From: Lachancea thermotolerans CBS 6340 | Taxonomy: Eukaryota > Ascomycota > Saccharomycetes > Saccharomycetales > Saccharomycetaceae | Direction of reading: 5' to 3' | Assembly (NCBI RefSeq): GCF_000142805.1 | Contig: NC_013084.1 | Coordinates: 310,001 to 374,000, forward strand | Length of the DNA: 64,000 nucleotides | In this document: positions 38,388-48,847 of the stretch, piece by piece | Layout: every line of letters starts with the position of its first letter | Numbering within the stretch: position 1 is the stretch's first letter | Notes under the pieces: generated by a model | The model's database searches: none | Told to the model about the DNA's origin: nothing | Seen by the model: the letters and a program-made list of their open reading frames with translations, nothing else | Program-made: the position numbers and the translations under genes

Positions 38388-41300
38388 TTACACCCTCATG
38401 TTCTTACCAGAAAGATTTTGGACCACCACTGGCATTGTCAGAGGAGGTTTTCCAGATGACGGAGTTTCAGCTTCTACAGATTTAAATTTTTTTTTCCCCT
38501 TCAAAGCAGTAGAGCCGTTCTGGCGTTTAATTCCCTTTTTGCCGAGAGGTAAACTTGGCTTTGTGCTTTCTAAGCCCTTAAGCAAGTAATCCGTAAGAAC
38601 TGTGTTAACTGTCGCTTTTTCATCTACCACACTAGCTTCATTTAAAAGTAAGTTGGAGCGCGAATTTGACAAGTGATGATGACAAGCATGGCAGACATTG
38701 TTGTACCAAAAAATTGAGCTGGTTTTGTTACAGTTTTTACAGGCAACTTTGCCAAAGGGATTGGACGTCTGTGAGCCTAAAAACAAAGAACCAAATTTCT
38801 GAGAAAGGGCCATTCCTCCTCTGTTGTCCATTGCCCTAAACTTCACTGTCCCGGACCTCATCTCTTCAAAACATTTGTTATTATTGCAGTAGATTTCCAG
38901 AAAAGAAGTCCCTTTTTCATTTCTATAATTGAGTGCGGTAGTATCTTTGGTATATGATTGATGTTTGGGACAAAGTATAATAGGTTTGATTTGGAACTTT
39001 TGTCCTTTATCATTTATCACACTGTAGAACTGGGCATCGTCATCCACATACAATTTTTTGAACAATATGGAGCACTTCTGATAGTCTTGTGCACAGGTAA
39101 CGTGGCAAGAAAAATCACATTCCTCGCAATTCACAATTCCGCCACCGCTAACACCACATATGACACATGCTTTTCCACCACACTTTATAAGAGTAGACTT
39201 TATGTTTCCTGCAATTTGTAGCCGAGCTAAGGAGTTATACGACAGGTCTGGATTGAACAAAGAACAACTTACATGGCACCATGTATTATTTGACGTAATT
39301 TTTAAAGCATCAGGTATCGAACGACTTAGCCTTTTTTTTCCTCCGTCGTAGTCAGACTCCTTTGCGTTACAAAGAGAGCACTGATAATTCGTCGAGCATA
39401 TTGGATTCAAATCATTAGAGCAGGTGTCACAAAGCCACTGCAAATTCTTTAGCTTGATTTCGTCTTTTGAACTTTTGCGGCACACTCTAGGTTTAAAGCC
39501 ATAGCAGAAATAGTGAGCGTTGAGCCCACAGTTTGAACACGTTATTTCCTCATTGTAATCATGACTGAAATTTTCCAGGCAAACACAACAAAAATTGCGC
39601 GGAGTTAAGCTTCCCTCGCAATTTGGTTCCTCTACAGCAATTGCAGGGTTCCGCGCTTTTCTGCCAATATTGTTTTGTGTAATGGGACGGACACCACGAA
39701 TTACACTCTGTATGAAATCGTTAGTGACTTTGGGAAGTGCGCCTTGTGACCACTCGTAATGCAGAGGGTTATGACAGTGATAAGTTTCTAAAACACGTGA
39801 GAAGTCATTACCAGGAAGAATGGGCACATTGCTACCATTTGTTATCTGTAGGCAAGTTGGATCGTAATGTTTCTTACTCTCCTCTGTAATATGCGATTCT
39901 GCTTTGGCTACGTTGACAATGTCGCACGTACGAGAATCTTTTTCTTGGAGGCTGGCATTTTCTGAAGAAAGATCAAGTAGATAGTTGTAAAGCTCTTCCG
40001 AAAGTCTCAAATTTTCGAAATTTGAATCAACCGTGATTTCGCCTATTTTTTTCTTTCCTGATTCAACGAAAACCTGAAGTTTGTGATCCCCTGCTGGTAG
40101 AGTGTGATTGAGACTCGTCAAAACCCGCTCCTGTTTCACTTCAACATTTTTTTCACCATTGGAATCTATCAATGTTGTCGTCGAGCTTTTGAAGGCTGCA
40201 GTGTCCAGATTGTTTTTAAAGCTGCGTTGTTCGCCCGAAGTTTGTATCATTTTATGATTTTCTTTCGCTTTTGATGTCTTGACCTTGTTTTTAACTGCTT
40301 TGGCTTTCTTCTCTTTCTTGCGAACTTCCTGCATAATTGACTGAACATACTCCTTAAGTTCATCTTGCATCTTAGAGTCCGCCTGCGGGTCTTTATCAAC
40401 CAGTTTTTTCACAGCTTTGTTGAGCTGGGTGTGCATTGAAATACAGTTTCTTTTCATTTTCAGGTACCGCTCAGTATCGTCAAGCATGTGGAATCTCTGT
40501 TTTAAAATGAGCTCCGCGTCTTGAGCCAGCTCCCACTCAACACACTTTTCCATAAGCTGGTTGGGTGCGACTTTGATTGTTGTGTCGGCAGGGTCAGCCA
40601 ATAGTTCGTCAAGGGCGTTGCGAATGCTAGAGGCGTACTTTCCGTTAAGTCTTCTAATGACATCCAAAGGGCTGATCCACTTCACAGCATATCTTCGCCA
40701 AAGCCGAGCACAACGAATACATAAAGCCTCTAAAGATGGATTCTCATTTGATTTTTTGGACTTCAAGGATTGATGTGGAAGTTTATGGGACGTTGATGTT
40801 TTCTCGTCAACGCCTGTTAGCATCCTAGTTTTGATATTTTCATCGTCACAGCCGCCGGTAACACGATACCAAAGTGGTGAATAATCTATTTCGCAAAACA
40901 TGCATTTGAAGCACGTTTTAACATTAGATATTTTTTCAGAGTCAAATGAGGAGTCGTCAATATGCTTCCACTCCTTAGAAGAGGATGACAAATCTTCCCG
41001 TAATGTTTTTGAGGGCTTCCTTATCCGAGATTTCTTGCCAAAGCTACTTACTGCGTGTTCAGAGGCCGAGTTAGCGTGTTTCTGGTTTTTTCTCCTTCCC
41101 TTGTAGTTGCCCCATATTCGTCTTCCATTGGGGGTTTTCTTCCAGTAATAGTAAAAGCGAACAATCATGGACATGGGCTGCGTCCCCACATGCTTACAAA
41201 CGGGGTGAAGTTCACTGCCATATTCCGCAACACCTTCTTCGAATTTTTTGATTTCTTCTGTTGTGAACGTAGGCTCTTGAAGCGTCTCCCTAGATAAGAG

Positions 41301-42851
41301 TTTTTGGCATAATGCAAAAGCTTCGTTGGCGTTGTAATTGCAACTCATAAGCAACTTCAATATCATATCCAAGAAGTTAGACGTTTGAGGTAGAACATCT
41401 AGCTGCGGCGGAAAAGTCTTTTGGCATTTGTGAGTGTATTCATTTAGTTCCTTATCACCTATCCTAGAAGAATCAAATTTCCAGAGAAGCTCTGAAGTTT
41501 CGTCGCCTCCTCTCTCGTTCTTTGGACCGTTGTGAGGTTCTCCTTTTTCAACCTCTTTTTCGTATCCGGTCCACTGATATCTCGGGCCTATCCGAGAATT
41601 TTTGAGAGGAAAAGGAAGAACAAGCTCTGGTATTAGAATGTCGTCCATAAAATCAACAACTTTTGAGCCCAGATAATGAAACCAAAGATTTTCCGGATTG
41701 CTCGGTATACTTTGAAGAGCGCACTTTTTGCCTGATCTTGATTGCAACGTTTGAAATTCAAGAGTTTGACAGTGGGGTTCCGTCAAGCTCTCTGACTCTT
41801 TATCGTGATGTAGGCATCTTGAACAGATCCATATAACTCCCTTGATTGGTTTGCGCTCCAACGGCGGATCTAGACAAAACAGATGGACATAAACCTGACA
41901 CTCGTCGCACTTTATTCGCTGGGTTTTTTCGCACCACCCTCCACATTCGCCACATTTGTAGTCCCATGTTTCTCTGTCCGGGGTTTCTTTGCCCAAGACA
42001 TACTTATCGATAATTTTCTGGATAGGAAAGCTTTCTTCTGTAAAAACGAATGGGTACATGTTGGCCAAAGAGATAAGATAGACTGAATTGGGATCGAGAC
42101 TCAAGAGTTGTTTACGCGAACTCCATATGTCATAAAATTTTAGCGTATATCGATCAAATAGTTGTTCGAAATAGAAAGTGTTTGGCTTCCAGACTTGTTC
42201 ATTTTGCGATTCTTCAGAAATATTTAACGCTGACCGATGAACAACATTACATTTTCCGCGATAGGAGTGGATGGGGCACACGTCCATATGAAGCGAGGCG
42301 TAAAGAAGTCTTGGATTGAGGTTTTGGATCTTGTCTTGAACATCCCGTGGCCTGTAGTACCAGTTCATCTTAACTTGGAAATATTTAGCCGGAAATGTGT
42401 TCACATACTCAAGGGACTCTTCGATATAGCTGCGGAACTCAGGTTTAGCAACGAACTTGACAATTCTTCCGATATAATAGGGCTCACCCGGAGGTTCTGA
42501 AACCATGTATATGTGGTCGTTTCGTTTTAGTAACGCAGAACCATCCTGGCTCAAAGTGTCAGTAGTGACATCTATAAGTGCGTCCTCCAGGTCTAAAATG
42601 TTTGAAAATCTACTATGCTTCCTGAATGAAGGGGGAAGCGATGGAATAAAATTCCAAGTCACACTTTTGCTGCTCAGGTAGCTCTGATACTTGTTTTTTG
42701 AGACTTTCGTTTTATTCAAAGATGTTACAGATTCTCGTGTTTTCTCCATTAGCTGGATCCTTTTTACGAGATCCGCATCTGCATCCTTTTCATTGTAATT
42801 GATTTTTCGTACTGCTCTTCTTCTCGAGGATGCGTCGGATTCTGAAGCCAT
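38388..42851 (-). CDS. SNT2: Snt2, BAH/PHD/SANT chromatin protein and ubiquitin ligase
   Basis: 1487 aa. Snt2 joins Ecm5 and Rpd3 in a histone deacetylase complex active in oxidative stress, and ubiquitinates excess histones. Order: BAH domain about 105-285 (DHIYMVSEPPGEPYYIGRIV), PHD about 298-346 (KCGECGGWC, CDECQVYVHLFC, WICSRC), SANT about 525-580 (FEEGVAEYGSELHPVCKHVG), a GATA-like Cys4 region about 644-715 (CMFCEIDYSPLWYR, then CIRCARLWRRYAVKW), a second PHD about 1083-1135, an extended PHD to about 1290, and a last Cys4 element near 1370-1395 (CKNCNKTSSIFWYNNVCHAC). YGL131C lies likewise beside CEG1 and ITC1. Confidence 0.95.
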   Translation of the reverse strand: MASESDASSRRRAVRKINYNEKDADADLVKRIQLMEKTRESVTSLNKTKVSKNKYQSYLSSKSVTWNFIPSLPPSFRKHSRFSNILDLEDALIDVTTDTLSQDGSALLKRNDHIYMVSEPPGEPYYIGRIVKFVAKPEFRSYIEESLEYVNTFPAKYFQVKMNWYYRPRDVQDKIQNLNPRLLYASLHMDVCPIHSYRGKCNVVHRSALNISEESQNEQVWKPNTFYFEQLFDRYTLKFYDIWSSRKQLLSLDPNSVYLISLANMYPFVFTEESFPIQKIIDKYVLGKETPDRETWDYKCGECGGWCEKTQRIKCDECQVYVHLFCLDPPLERKPIKGVIWICSRCLHHDKESESLTEPHCQTLEFQTLQSRSGKKCALQSIPSNPENLWFHYLGSKVVDFMDDILIPELVLPFPLKNSRIGPRYQWTGYEKEVEKGEPHNGPKNERGGDETSELLWKFDSSRIGDKELNEYTHKCQKTFPPQLDVLPQTSNFLDMILKLLMSCNYNANEAFALCQKLLSRETLQEPTFTTEEIKKFEEGVAEYGSELHPVCKHVGTQPMSMIVRFYYYWKKTPNGRRIWGNYKGRRKNQKHANSASEHAVSSFGKKSRIRKPSKTLREDLSSSSKEWKHIDDSSFDSEKISNVKTCFKCMFCEIDYSPLWYRVTGGCDDENIKTRMLTGVDEKTSTSHKLPHQSLKSKKSNENPSLEALCIRCARLWRRYAVKWISPLDVIRRLNGKYASSIRNALDELLADPADTTIKVAPNQLMEKCVEWELAQDAELILKQRFHMLDDTERYLKMKRNCISMHTQLNKAVKKLVDKDPQADSKMQDELKEYVQSIMQEVRKKEKKAKAVKNKVKTSKAKENHKMIQTSGEQRSFKNNLDTAAFKSSTTTLIDSNGEKNVEVKQERVLTSLNHTLPAGDHKLQVFVESGKKKIGEITVDSNFENLRLSEELYNYLLDLSSENASLQEKDSRTCDIVNVAKAESHITEESKKHYDPTCLQITNGSNVPILPGNDFSRVLETYHCHNPLHYEWSQGALPKVTNDFIQSVIRGVRPITQNNIGRKARNPAIAVEEPNCEGSLTPRNFCCVCLENFSHDYNEEITCSNCGLNAHYFCYGFKPRVCRKSSKDEIKLKNLQWLCDTCSNDLNPICSTNYQCSLCNAKESDYDGGKKRLSRSIPDALKITSNNTWCHVSCSLFNPDLSYNSLARLQIAGNIKSTLIKCGGKACVICGVSGGGIVNCEECDFSCHVTCAQDYQKCSILFKKLYVDDDAQFYSVINDKGQKFQIKPIILCPKHQSYTKDTTALNYRNEKGTSFLEIYCNNNKCFEEMRSGTVKFRAMDNRGGMALSQKFGSLFLGSQTSNPFGKVACKNCNKTSSIFWYNNVCHACHHHLSNSRSNLLLNEASVVDEKATVNTVLTDYLLKGLESTKPSLPLGKKGIKRQNGSTALKGKKKFKSVEAETPSSGKPPLTMPVVVQNLSGKNMRV

Positions 42852-42971
42852 TCTAGCTTAAGCTTCATTCACCAGAGCTTTTTGTCAAGGAAGGTGTTTA
42901 AAGTATCTCGAAATTTTCCTGGTGATATTTAACTAAGAACTAGGAATAAACAAACAAAAAACGATAGGACA

Positions 42972-44378
42972 ATGGACAATCGAGCCGCACCTGAAATCCC
43001 TGGCATTCGCCAGCCAGCGAATGTGACACAAGATATTCGGCTACTTGTCTGCAAGCTTTTGAATTCCCCTAAGCCGGCTAAGACTTTTCCTGGTTCACAA
43101 CCAATTTCCTTTCATCATTCAGACATAGAAGAGAAGCTTTTACAGCAGGACTACTATGTCTGCGAAAAAACAGACGGCTTGCGTGGACTAATGCTGATCG
43201 TAATCAACCCAGTGACTAAAGAGCAGGGCTGTTTCATAATCGATAGGGAAAACAATTATTATCAAGTAAATGGGTTTAGGTTTCCCCGACTTCCTAAGCA
43301 GTCAAGAAAAGAGCTACTAGAAACATTTCAGGATGGTACACTCATAGATGGTGAGCTTGTACTGCAAACTAACCCTGTCACAAAAGTTAAGGAGCTGAGG
43401 TACCTTATGTTTGACTGTCTGGCGATAAATGGAAGGTGCATTGTACAGTCACCCACGAGCTCTCGTCTAGCTCATCTGGGAAAAGAGTTTTTCAAACCAT
43501 ATTATGATTTACGCTCGCTCTACCCAGCACAGTGCGCTACTTTCCCGTTCAAGATATCGATGAAACATATGAGTTTTAGCGTGGACCTTGTTAAAGTTGC
43601 CAACTCTCTTGATAAACTTCCTCACGTGTCGGATGGTCTGATCTTCACCCCAGTTACAACTCCATATGTGGTAGGCGGTAAGGACTCACTACTTTTAAAA
43701 TGGAAACCTGAAACGGAAAATACGGTTGACTTCAAGATGATTCTCGATATTCCCAAGGCTGAAGACACGTCACTTTCAAAGAACGATCCAAATAGATTTT
43801 TCTACAATTATGGTGTGAAGCCTTCGTTTCACCTTTACATATGGCAAGGTGGGGCAGACGTTAACGCGAGACTACATGACTTCGAGCAACCGTTTTCTAA
43901 AAAAGAACTTGAGGTACTGGATCGGACATACAAAAAATTCGCGGATCTTGACGTTAGTGATAGCCAATGGACTGAACTGAAATCCCTCGGAGAGCCACTA
44001 AATGGTAGGATAGTAGAATGCGCTAAAGACCAAGAGACGGGGGTGTGGCGTATGCTGCGCTTCAGAGATGACAAACTTAACGGAAATTATGTGTCCGTTG
44101 TTCAAAAAGTACTCGAAAGTATCAGTGACTCGGTGAAAATCGAGGATCTTGAAGAAGCTACCGCTCAAATGAAGTCAAACTGGGAGAAGCGTCAAATTGA
44201 AAAAAAGCGCGGCTTTCAAGAAGTTCAGGATGCGCGTCGTGTAACCCAGCCCGCCCCCCCAACACAGCCTGCCCCTCAAAATACGGAGCAACCGAAATAC
44301 ATCGATGATGATGACGAAGAGCTGTGGTCTGATGATGATGATGAATCTGATACTGAAGCCAAAAGACAAAAGCTGTAA
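42972..44378 (+). CDS. CEG1: Ceg1, mRNA capping guanylyltransferase
   Basis: 468 aa. Transfers GMP from GTP to the 5' diphosphate of nascent pre-mRNA, working with Cet1 on the Pol II tail. The catalytic KxDG motif has Lys66 in CEKTDGLRG. Further nucleotidyltransferase motifs are DGELV, DGLIFTPVTTPYV and LLKWKPETENTVDFK, and the OB-fold part has RFRDDKLNGN. The C-terminus is acidic (DDDDEELWSDDDDESD). Divergent from SNT2, as YGL130W is. Confidence 0.97.
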   Translation: MDNRAAPEIPGIRQPANVTQDIRLLVCKLLNSPKPAKTFPGSQPISFHHSDIEEKLLQQDYYVCEKTDGLRGLMLIVINPVTKEQGCFIIDRENNYYQVNGFRFPRLPKQSRKELLETFQDGTLIDGELVLQTNPVTKVKELRYLMFDCLAINGRCIVQSPTSSRLAHLGKEFFKPYYDLRSLYPAQCATFPFKISMKHMSFSVDLVKVANSLDKLPHVSDGLIFTPVTTPYVVGGKDSLLLKWKPETENTVDFKMILDIPKAEDTSLSKNDPNRFFYNYGVKPSFHLYIWQGGADVNARLHDFEQPFSKKELEVLDRTYKKFADLDVSDSQWTELKSLGEPLNGRIVECAKDQETGVWRMLRFRDDKLNGNYVSVVQKVLESISDSVKIEDLEEATAQMKSNWEKRQIEKKRGFQEVQDARRVTQPAPPTQPAPQNTEQPKYIDDDDEELWSDDDDESDTEAKRQKL

Positions 44379-44481
44379 AGAAATGAAAAAAGGTGGTCTC
44401 AATAATTCTGGCAGAACTGAAAACACCTTTGTATTTACATGAAGGAATAGACGGATTGCTATATAATTACAGAGGATGCAG

Positions 44482-45798
44482 TTAAGAGAACTGTAACACC
44501 AAACTCTTTAGTAGCTCTCTTGGGTTCCCGTTACCGCTGAGAAGATACTTTTCGTCAACTAATTGTTCAATGGTTTTTTCGTTATTGTCTTTTGATAGGA
44601 TGATTTCAGCCTTGTAGTAGAATTCTAATAAGTTTTGAAGCTCTTGCTTGCTCAACTTATTTACAGGAAATTCTCTGACGTTTCCTTTGGAAAGAAGGCA
44701 CGCAAGATCATGATCATAGTGCTTTCGACTAACGTATGGATCATGTGGTTGTTTTTGAAGTCCCACTGGGAGCGTTCTGTTGGTCCTGTCACAACCTGAT
44801 GTTGCCAGAACAACAGCACTCAGCTTGTGGGGAAATAAAACTTTGCCGCTAACAATTTCCATTATAGTTTTTCCAAGTTGAAGCTCCAAAACATGAATAT
44901 TTTCGTTGTTGGAGTTTTTGTAAGCGGATTTAGGCTCGCTTGTTATACGAGAAAAGTTGTCCACTGTGAATACTACTGGAACTTTAGCTTGCTTGCTGAG
45001 TTCTTGGATGACAGCCTGAAATAAATCTCCTCGGTTACGAGGAGACGTTTTAACTGAAATAAGATCCAAAAGTGTACTCTTGCCGCCTGTGATTTGGACA
45101 AACTTCCTGCTTGCGGAGTCCTTGGGGTCAGCATTAGCGAACTTATAATTACCGGAAATAGGTATAGAAGACAATAAGTTTTTATTATTTGCCTTCAAGA
45201 TTTTGTTGAGCAGACGTTTCAGGTACATTGGTTGAACGTAGCTCGCTCCATCATAAAAGAAATCATTGGTACCATTCAAAAAGAGCTCTGGATAGGATAT
45301 GTTTATGACAAGGGCATTCTCTTCGAACGCTAAGGAATGCACCTGGGATAGTAAAACACTCTTTCCTATTCCTGACTCGCCGGTTAAAATGAACTTTCTG
45401 TCTGGTGAGTTTTTGAGTAATTCGAACAATTTCTGAGTAGTATTACGTCTAACCATTGATATTGGGCGTGGGAAAAGTTCGTTAAACTGATTTTGTTTAA
45501 ATGACCCCAGAGTGTACAAATACTTGTAGTGAGCATTGGAAAACGACATTACCTGGTCAACGCACTGCGAAATTTCGCTGGGCTTGAAGGTTGGCACTTC
45601 AACAGGAAACGCATTCTTGTTGAGATTTGAAGTTGCTATCGTTTGCTGCCATGGCTTGTACAAGGATCCAGCGCTAACTTTCTTTCCAGTGGTCTTAGCA
45701 CCGCTAACCTTTTTAGCGAAGCCTTGAGCCTTCCCCCGAGTAGGAGCTGCAGCTCTTAGGCTGCTTGAGCTAAAATTTCTAACACCAATAAGTGACAT
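44482..45798 (-). CDS. RSM23: Rsm23 (mS29), mitochondrial small-subunit protein of the DAP3 family
   Basis: 438 aa. A GTP-binding protein of the mitoribosomal small subunit, relative of human DAP3. The basic, Ser-rich N-terminus (IGVRNFSSSSLRAAAPTRG) is a probable presequence. The P-loop LTGESGIGKS covers about residues 138-147. Convergent with CEG1, as YGL129C is. The next S. cerevisiae neighbours on this track (YGL128C onward) are not here; the order jumps to PUS1. Confidence 0.93.
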   Translation of the reverse strand: MSLIGVRNFSSSSLRAAAPTRGKAQGFAKKVSGAKTTGKKVSAGSLYKPWQQTIATSNLNKNAFPVEVPTFKPSEISQCVDQVMSFSNAHYKYLYTLGSFKQNQFNELFPRPISMVRRNTTQKLFELLKNSPDRKFILTGESGIGKSVLLSQVHSLAFEENALVINISYPELFLNGTNDFFYDGASYVQPMYLKRLLNKILKANNKNLLSSIPISGNYKFANADPKDSASRKFVQITGGKSTLLDLISVKTSPRNRGDLFQAVIQELSKQAKVPVVFTVDNFSRITSEPKSAYKNSNNENIHVLELQLGKTIMEIVSGKVLFPHKLSAVVLATSGCDRTNRTLPVGLQKQPHDPYVSRKHYDHDLACLLSKGNVREFPVNKLSKQELQNLLEFYYKAEIILSKDNNEKTIEQLVDEKYLLSGNGNPRELLKSLVLQFS

Positions 45799-46035
45799 AG
45801 AGCTCCACAGCTAGCTTATGGTGCGACCTGTGCGGTTGAGTTTTCATTAACAATAACCCCGGTTACAATTCAAGAAATCTTTTAGACAAAATGTTAAAAT
45901 TTGCATATGTCACCTGACATAGTTCTTACTATACACATACAAAGGAGCTGATATTTACACCTGCTGGGCAGGGTGTTTTGGGAACTCAGATTTACTGGTA
46001 TCCTATGTCGGATCGTCAGGAGAGCTGCTTTCCAC

Positions 46036-47744
46036 TTACACCACATTGGGCTCGTTCGAACTTGGCTTGGATGGATTATTCGTCGAAGCCTCCATTTCTC
46101 CTTCGCTTGGCGATGTGGAAATAGCACCGGGAGCAGCGGTTTGGGGTGCCTCTTCAGCCTCTTTTTTCGGCGATTCCTCAGTAGAAGGAACGATTCCTCT
46201 CGCTGTCAAAAAGTCGAACACGCTTTTTTGAGCTGAAGCCGGGTTTGCTGTTCCATCATCTACAGACTGGGCACCGGTGACTTGGCTGAAGTTGTCAATA
46301 TAGCTAAAGAACGCGTTGAACACGTTCTCGCTGACTTCTTCCTGATAAATCTTGTCGTAGATATGTTTCATTTTGAACTCATCCATTTTGTCTTGATATT
46401 TGCTAAAGTCAATGGGATTGTAACCAAACTCCTTCAATCTCTTGTTGTAGCCTTCGTAAACGGGGCACTCTAGTAACAACCCAAGAGCGGGAGCCTTTGG
46501 AATGTTAATTTTCTGTGGTTTGTAGGCGTCTGTGATGCGGTCGACGGGGCAGGAGCATCTTGTAACAAGCGTAGCCATTGAAATCATTTTACGAATTTGA
46601 TGAAGCATAAATGACTGGCCGTGTATTTTAATGGATACCCACTCAGTGTTTCTCTCGCCAATCACAAAAGGGTCAGAAACTTTAATTTCCTTCATAAACC
46701 TGATTGCACTTGGATCTTTGAATTCTTTACCCAAGGTAAAGTTAAAGAAGTTATGAGGACCCAAGTACTGTTTCATCGCGGCGCGGAACGCCTCAAGCCT
46801 GCTTTCTGAGATCCGATAGGCCCTGCGGTGAGCATTTTCTATCAACTTGTAGTTTTTCACTAACTGGTACGTCGGATCATCATCGTCGAACTCGTCTCTA
46901 GGTGGAGGAGTATACGACTTGATCAATTCTAGCTCTTCAGGCGTGAACTTCTGCTCAATTTCCTCAAAAAAGCTAGCCCAAAATTTAGCACTTTCTTCGT
47001 CATCGGGCATGACGCCGGGTATCTCCTTCTTGCTCGCCTCAATATCGTTGTAGAGGGCACTGCCAGGCTTGGGGCCTACCAGGGAATAAGTTGGCAAAAG
47101 GTACTCGTACCAGCGCGAACCACATAATTTCCTACAATCAAAAGCTTTGTTGACACGCTCGATATCCCAGACCCTGATGCCTTCGGGTAGTTTGGAGTTG
47201 ATTTTTGCAATGATATCTGGATCCTCAATGATAAGTTTGAGCGAGACAACATTACCGCCGGCATGAACTCCTTTGTCGGTTCTGGCTGCTCTCATGAAAC
47301 CGCTTTTCTTGAGATCCTTCGAGTTTGCTTGCGAAATCGCACCGGCCTCAACGAACGCTCTGAAAAGCTCCGCCTCTATAGTTGGTGTTGGTGGGTTGTA
47401 CTGCATACCGTGGTAGCCGGTTCCACAGTACCCGATCATTACAGCGACCTTCCTCTTTGGCAGCCTTTTCTCTTTGACTTCTTCATTGCCCGAGATTTTC
47501 ACTTCAGCAGTTGGGTCAATCTTTCTGTATCAAAAATGTTGCATTGTTAATAGTAGTTCACATTGGTTGAGAACCTGCCCTCACATACATACGCTTTTTT
47601 ATTAGAACTTTCTGTGTCATCTCCAGTCTCTTCATAATCGGCTTTACGAGCTTTAGTCCACTTGTATTGATTACCTCTCTTGTAAGCTTCTTCACCAGGC
47701 TGATCATCATCATAAGCCGGTCTTAGATTATTAGTTTCGGACAT
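46036..47744 (-). CDS. PUS1: Pus1, tRNA/snRNA pseudouridine synthase (one intron)
   Basis: Spliced CDS complement(join(46036..47524,47593..47744)), 546 aa, against about 544 in S. cerevisiae. Pus1 makes pseudouridine in tRNAs, U2 snRNA and some mRNAs in the nucleus. Exon 1 encodes MSETNNLRPAYDDD...YKRG, clearly the Pus1 N-terminus. Exon 2 begins within an Ala codon and continues KIDPTAEVKISG to RLPKRKVAVMIGYCGTGYHG. Catalytic Asp134 is in RAARTDKGVHAGGN. Without the intron the frame would start at a GTG and miss 58 residues. The C-terminus is Glu/Ser-rich. S. cerevisiae PUS1 has no intron as far as I know. PUS1/PUS2 (YPL212C/YGL063W) are duplicates. Confidence 0.93.
47525..47592 (-). other. 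PUS1 intron, 68 nt
   Basis: On the minus strand the 5' splice site is GTATGT (47592-47587), the branch site TATTAAC (47552-47546, one base off TACTAAC) and the 3' site TACAG ending at 47525. A second overlapping GTATGT four bases further in would break the frame. Splicing removes the stop-bearing stretch and joins two parts that both match Pus1. Confidence 0.88.
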
Positions 47745-48028
47745 CAGTGCTTGGTACACCGGATGCTAGCTGAACGGTGAAGGTGAGTAACCTTTCAGAA
47801 AATATGCTGGCAACAGAAGGAAGTTTCCTGCGATGAGCCCAAACAAATCTTGAGCGGAGCACTAAGTACGAGTGATCTTCTGGTGAAAGCTTCTCAAACT
47901 GCGAAAACTGCAACAAAGTCTCGCTTCCGGCCAGAGTTCCGTATGGACTTCGGCGTTGATATCTCATGCTAGGTTTTCGAAGGTTGCCTGCCTCCAGTTC
48001 ATTATGAATCCAATGCTAACAACAGCGC

Positions 48029-48059
48029 TACTAACTTTTTTTGTTGAGTCTTCTCGCAG
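48029..48059 (+). other. Candidate intron 3' end (branch site and acceptor)
   Basis: TACTAAC (48029-48035) is followed by seven T, a T-rich tract and CTCGCAG ending at 48059, 25 nt from the branch A. This is a textbook yeast acceptor on the plus strand. Donor candidates upstream are weak: GTATGG at 47941 and GTGAGT at 47783. With GTATGG the frame would stay open from an exon ending SRFRPEF into GCGALSEDLIYAK and stop at 48163, but that exon has no ATG. Confidence 0.45.
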
Positions 48060-48366
48060 AGGGTTGTGGAGCGCTCTCCGAGGACTTAATATATGCTAAA
48101 AGGATTGTCTTCTTATCTTTTGATCAAGCGAGCCGCACAACTTTTTGCTCAATTGGCAACTAAGGGATCGGCTGTTTGACAAACTAGCCGCTGAAGTGCG
48201 TTCAAGCCTTTTGTACGGAGCATATAGAAGCCCATAGTGCGCAGACCTCGAGTTGCTGACAGGGTCAGTACAACTCCGACTCGCTGCCTGTATGGTCTTC
48301 TCAGCTGCTCTCTAAGCATATGAACTTTCTCCAGCTACTATGGTTGCTTTGTGCGTGTGCCATTGA

Positions 48367-48744
48367 CACACGCTCCTCCTGGCTCTTCTTTCATTCCGCT
48401 CTTGTCTTGCAGGCACTTGGGAAACGTCGAAATTAAGCGGCGTTTGCAGCGTGAAGTGTTGCCATCAGCCATGGAAGAGGAACAGGCATGCATGGTATGT
48501 TGCGCTTCAAGGCTCTGCTTTGTCAAAAGACATTACGTTCAATACTGGCCAGAAGCAAGAAATTGCGCATGAAGCCCTGAGTTTGAGAACCCTGGCAGCA
48601 CTTTTTCAGATACGTAACAGCAAGAGAGGGTCTACCTTTAAGCAGAGGATGTCAATTACCAGACTGTCGTCTTTTATCAAAGATCCGGCATTCAGCGGCC
48701 TGGCGATTAAAGGTCTGGGAAAGGAAGACGAAGCAAAGAAATGA
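48367..48744 (+). other. Possible coding segment, unassigned
   Basis: 126 codons without stop, with no ATG until about residue 92 of the stretch (MSITRLSSF). The last 80 residues look protein-like (for example TFNTGQKQEIAHEALSLRTL, then a Lys/Glu-rich end GKEDEAKK). In another frame, 48351-48493 also looks coding (GNVEIKRRLQREVLPSAMEE) and ends at a GTATGT. This could be exons of a spliced gene, a decayed gene or chance. I recognise no family. Confidence 0.25.
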
Positions 48745-48847
48745 CTATTTCGAAACCTAAGATATCCTTCACATCCGCCCATCGTCCGATTTGGCGACTT
48801 TGGAACCTAGCTTTCACCAGCCTGTTCCTTGGCTCTGTATCTGACGT

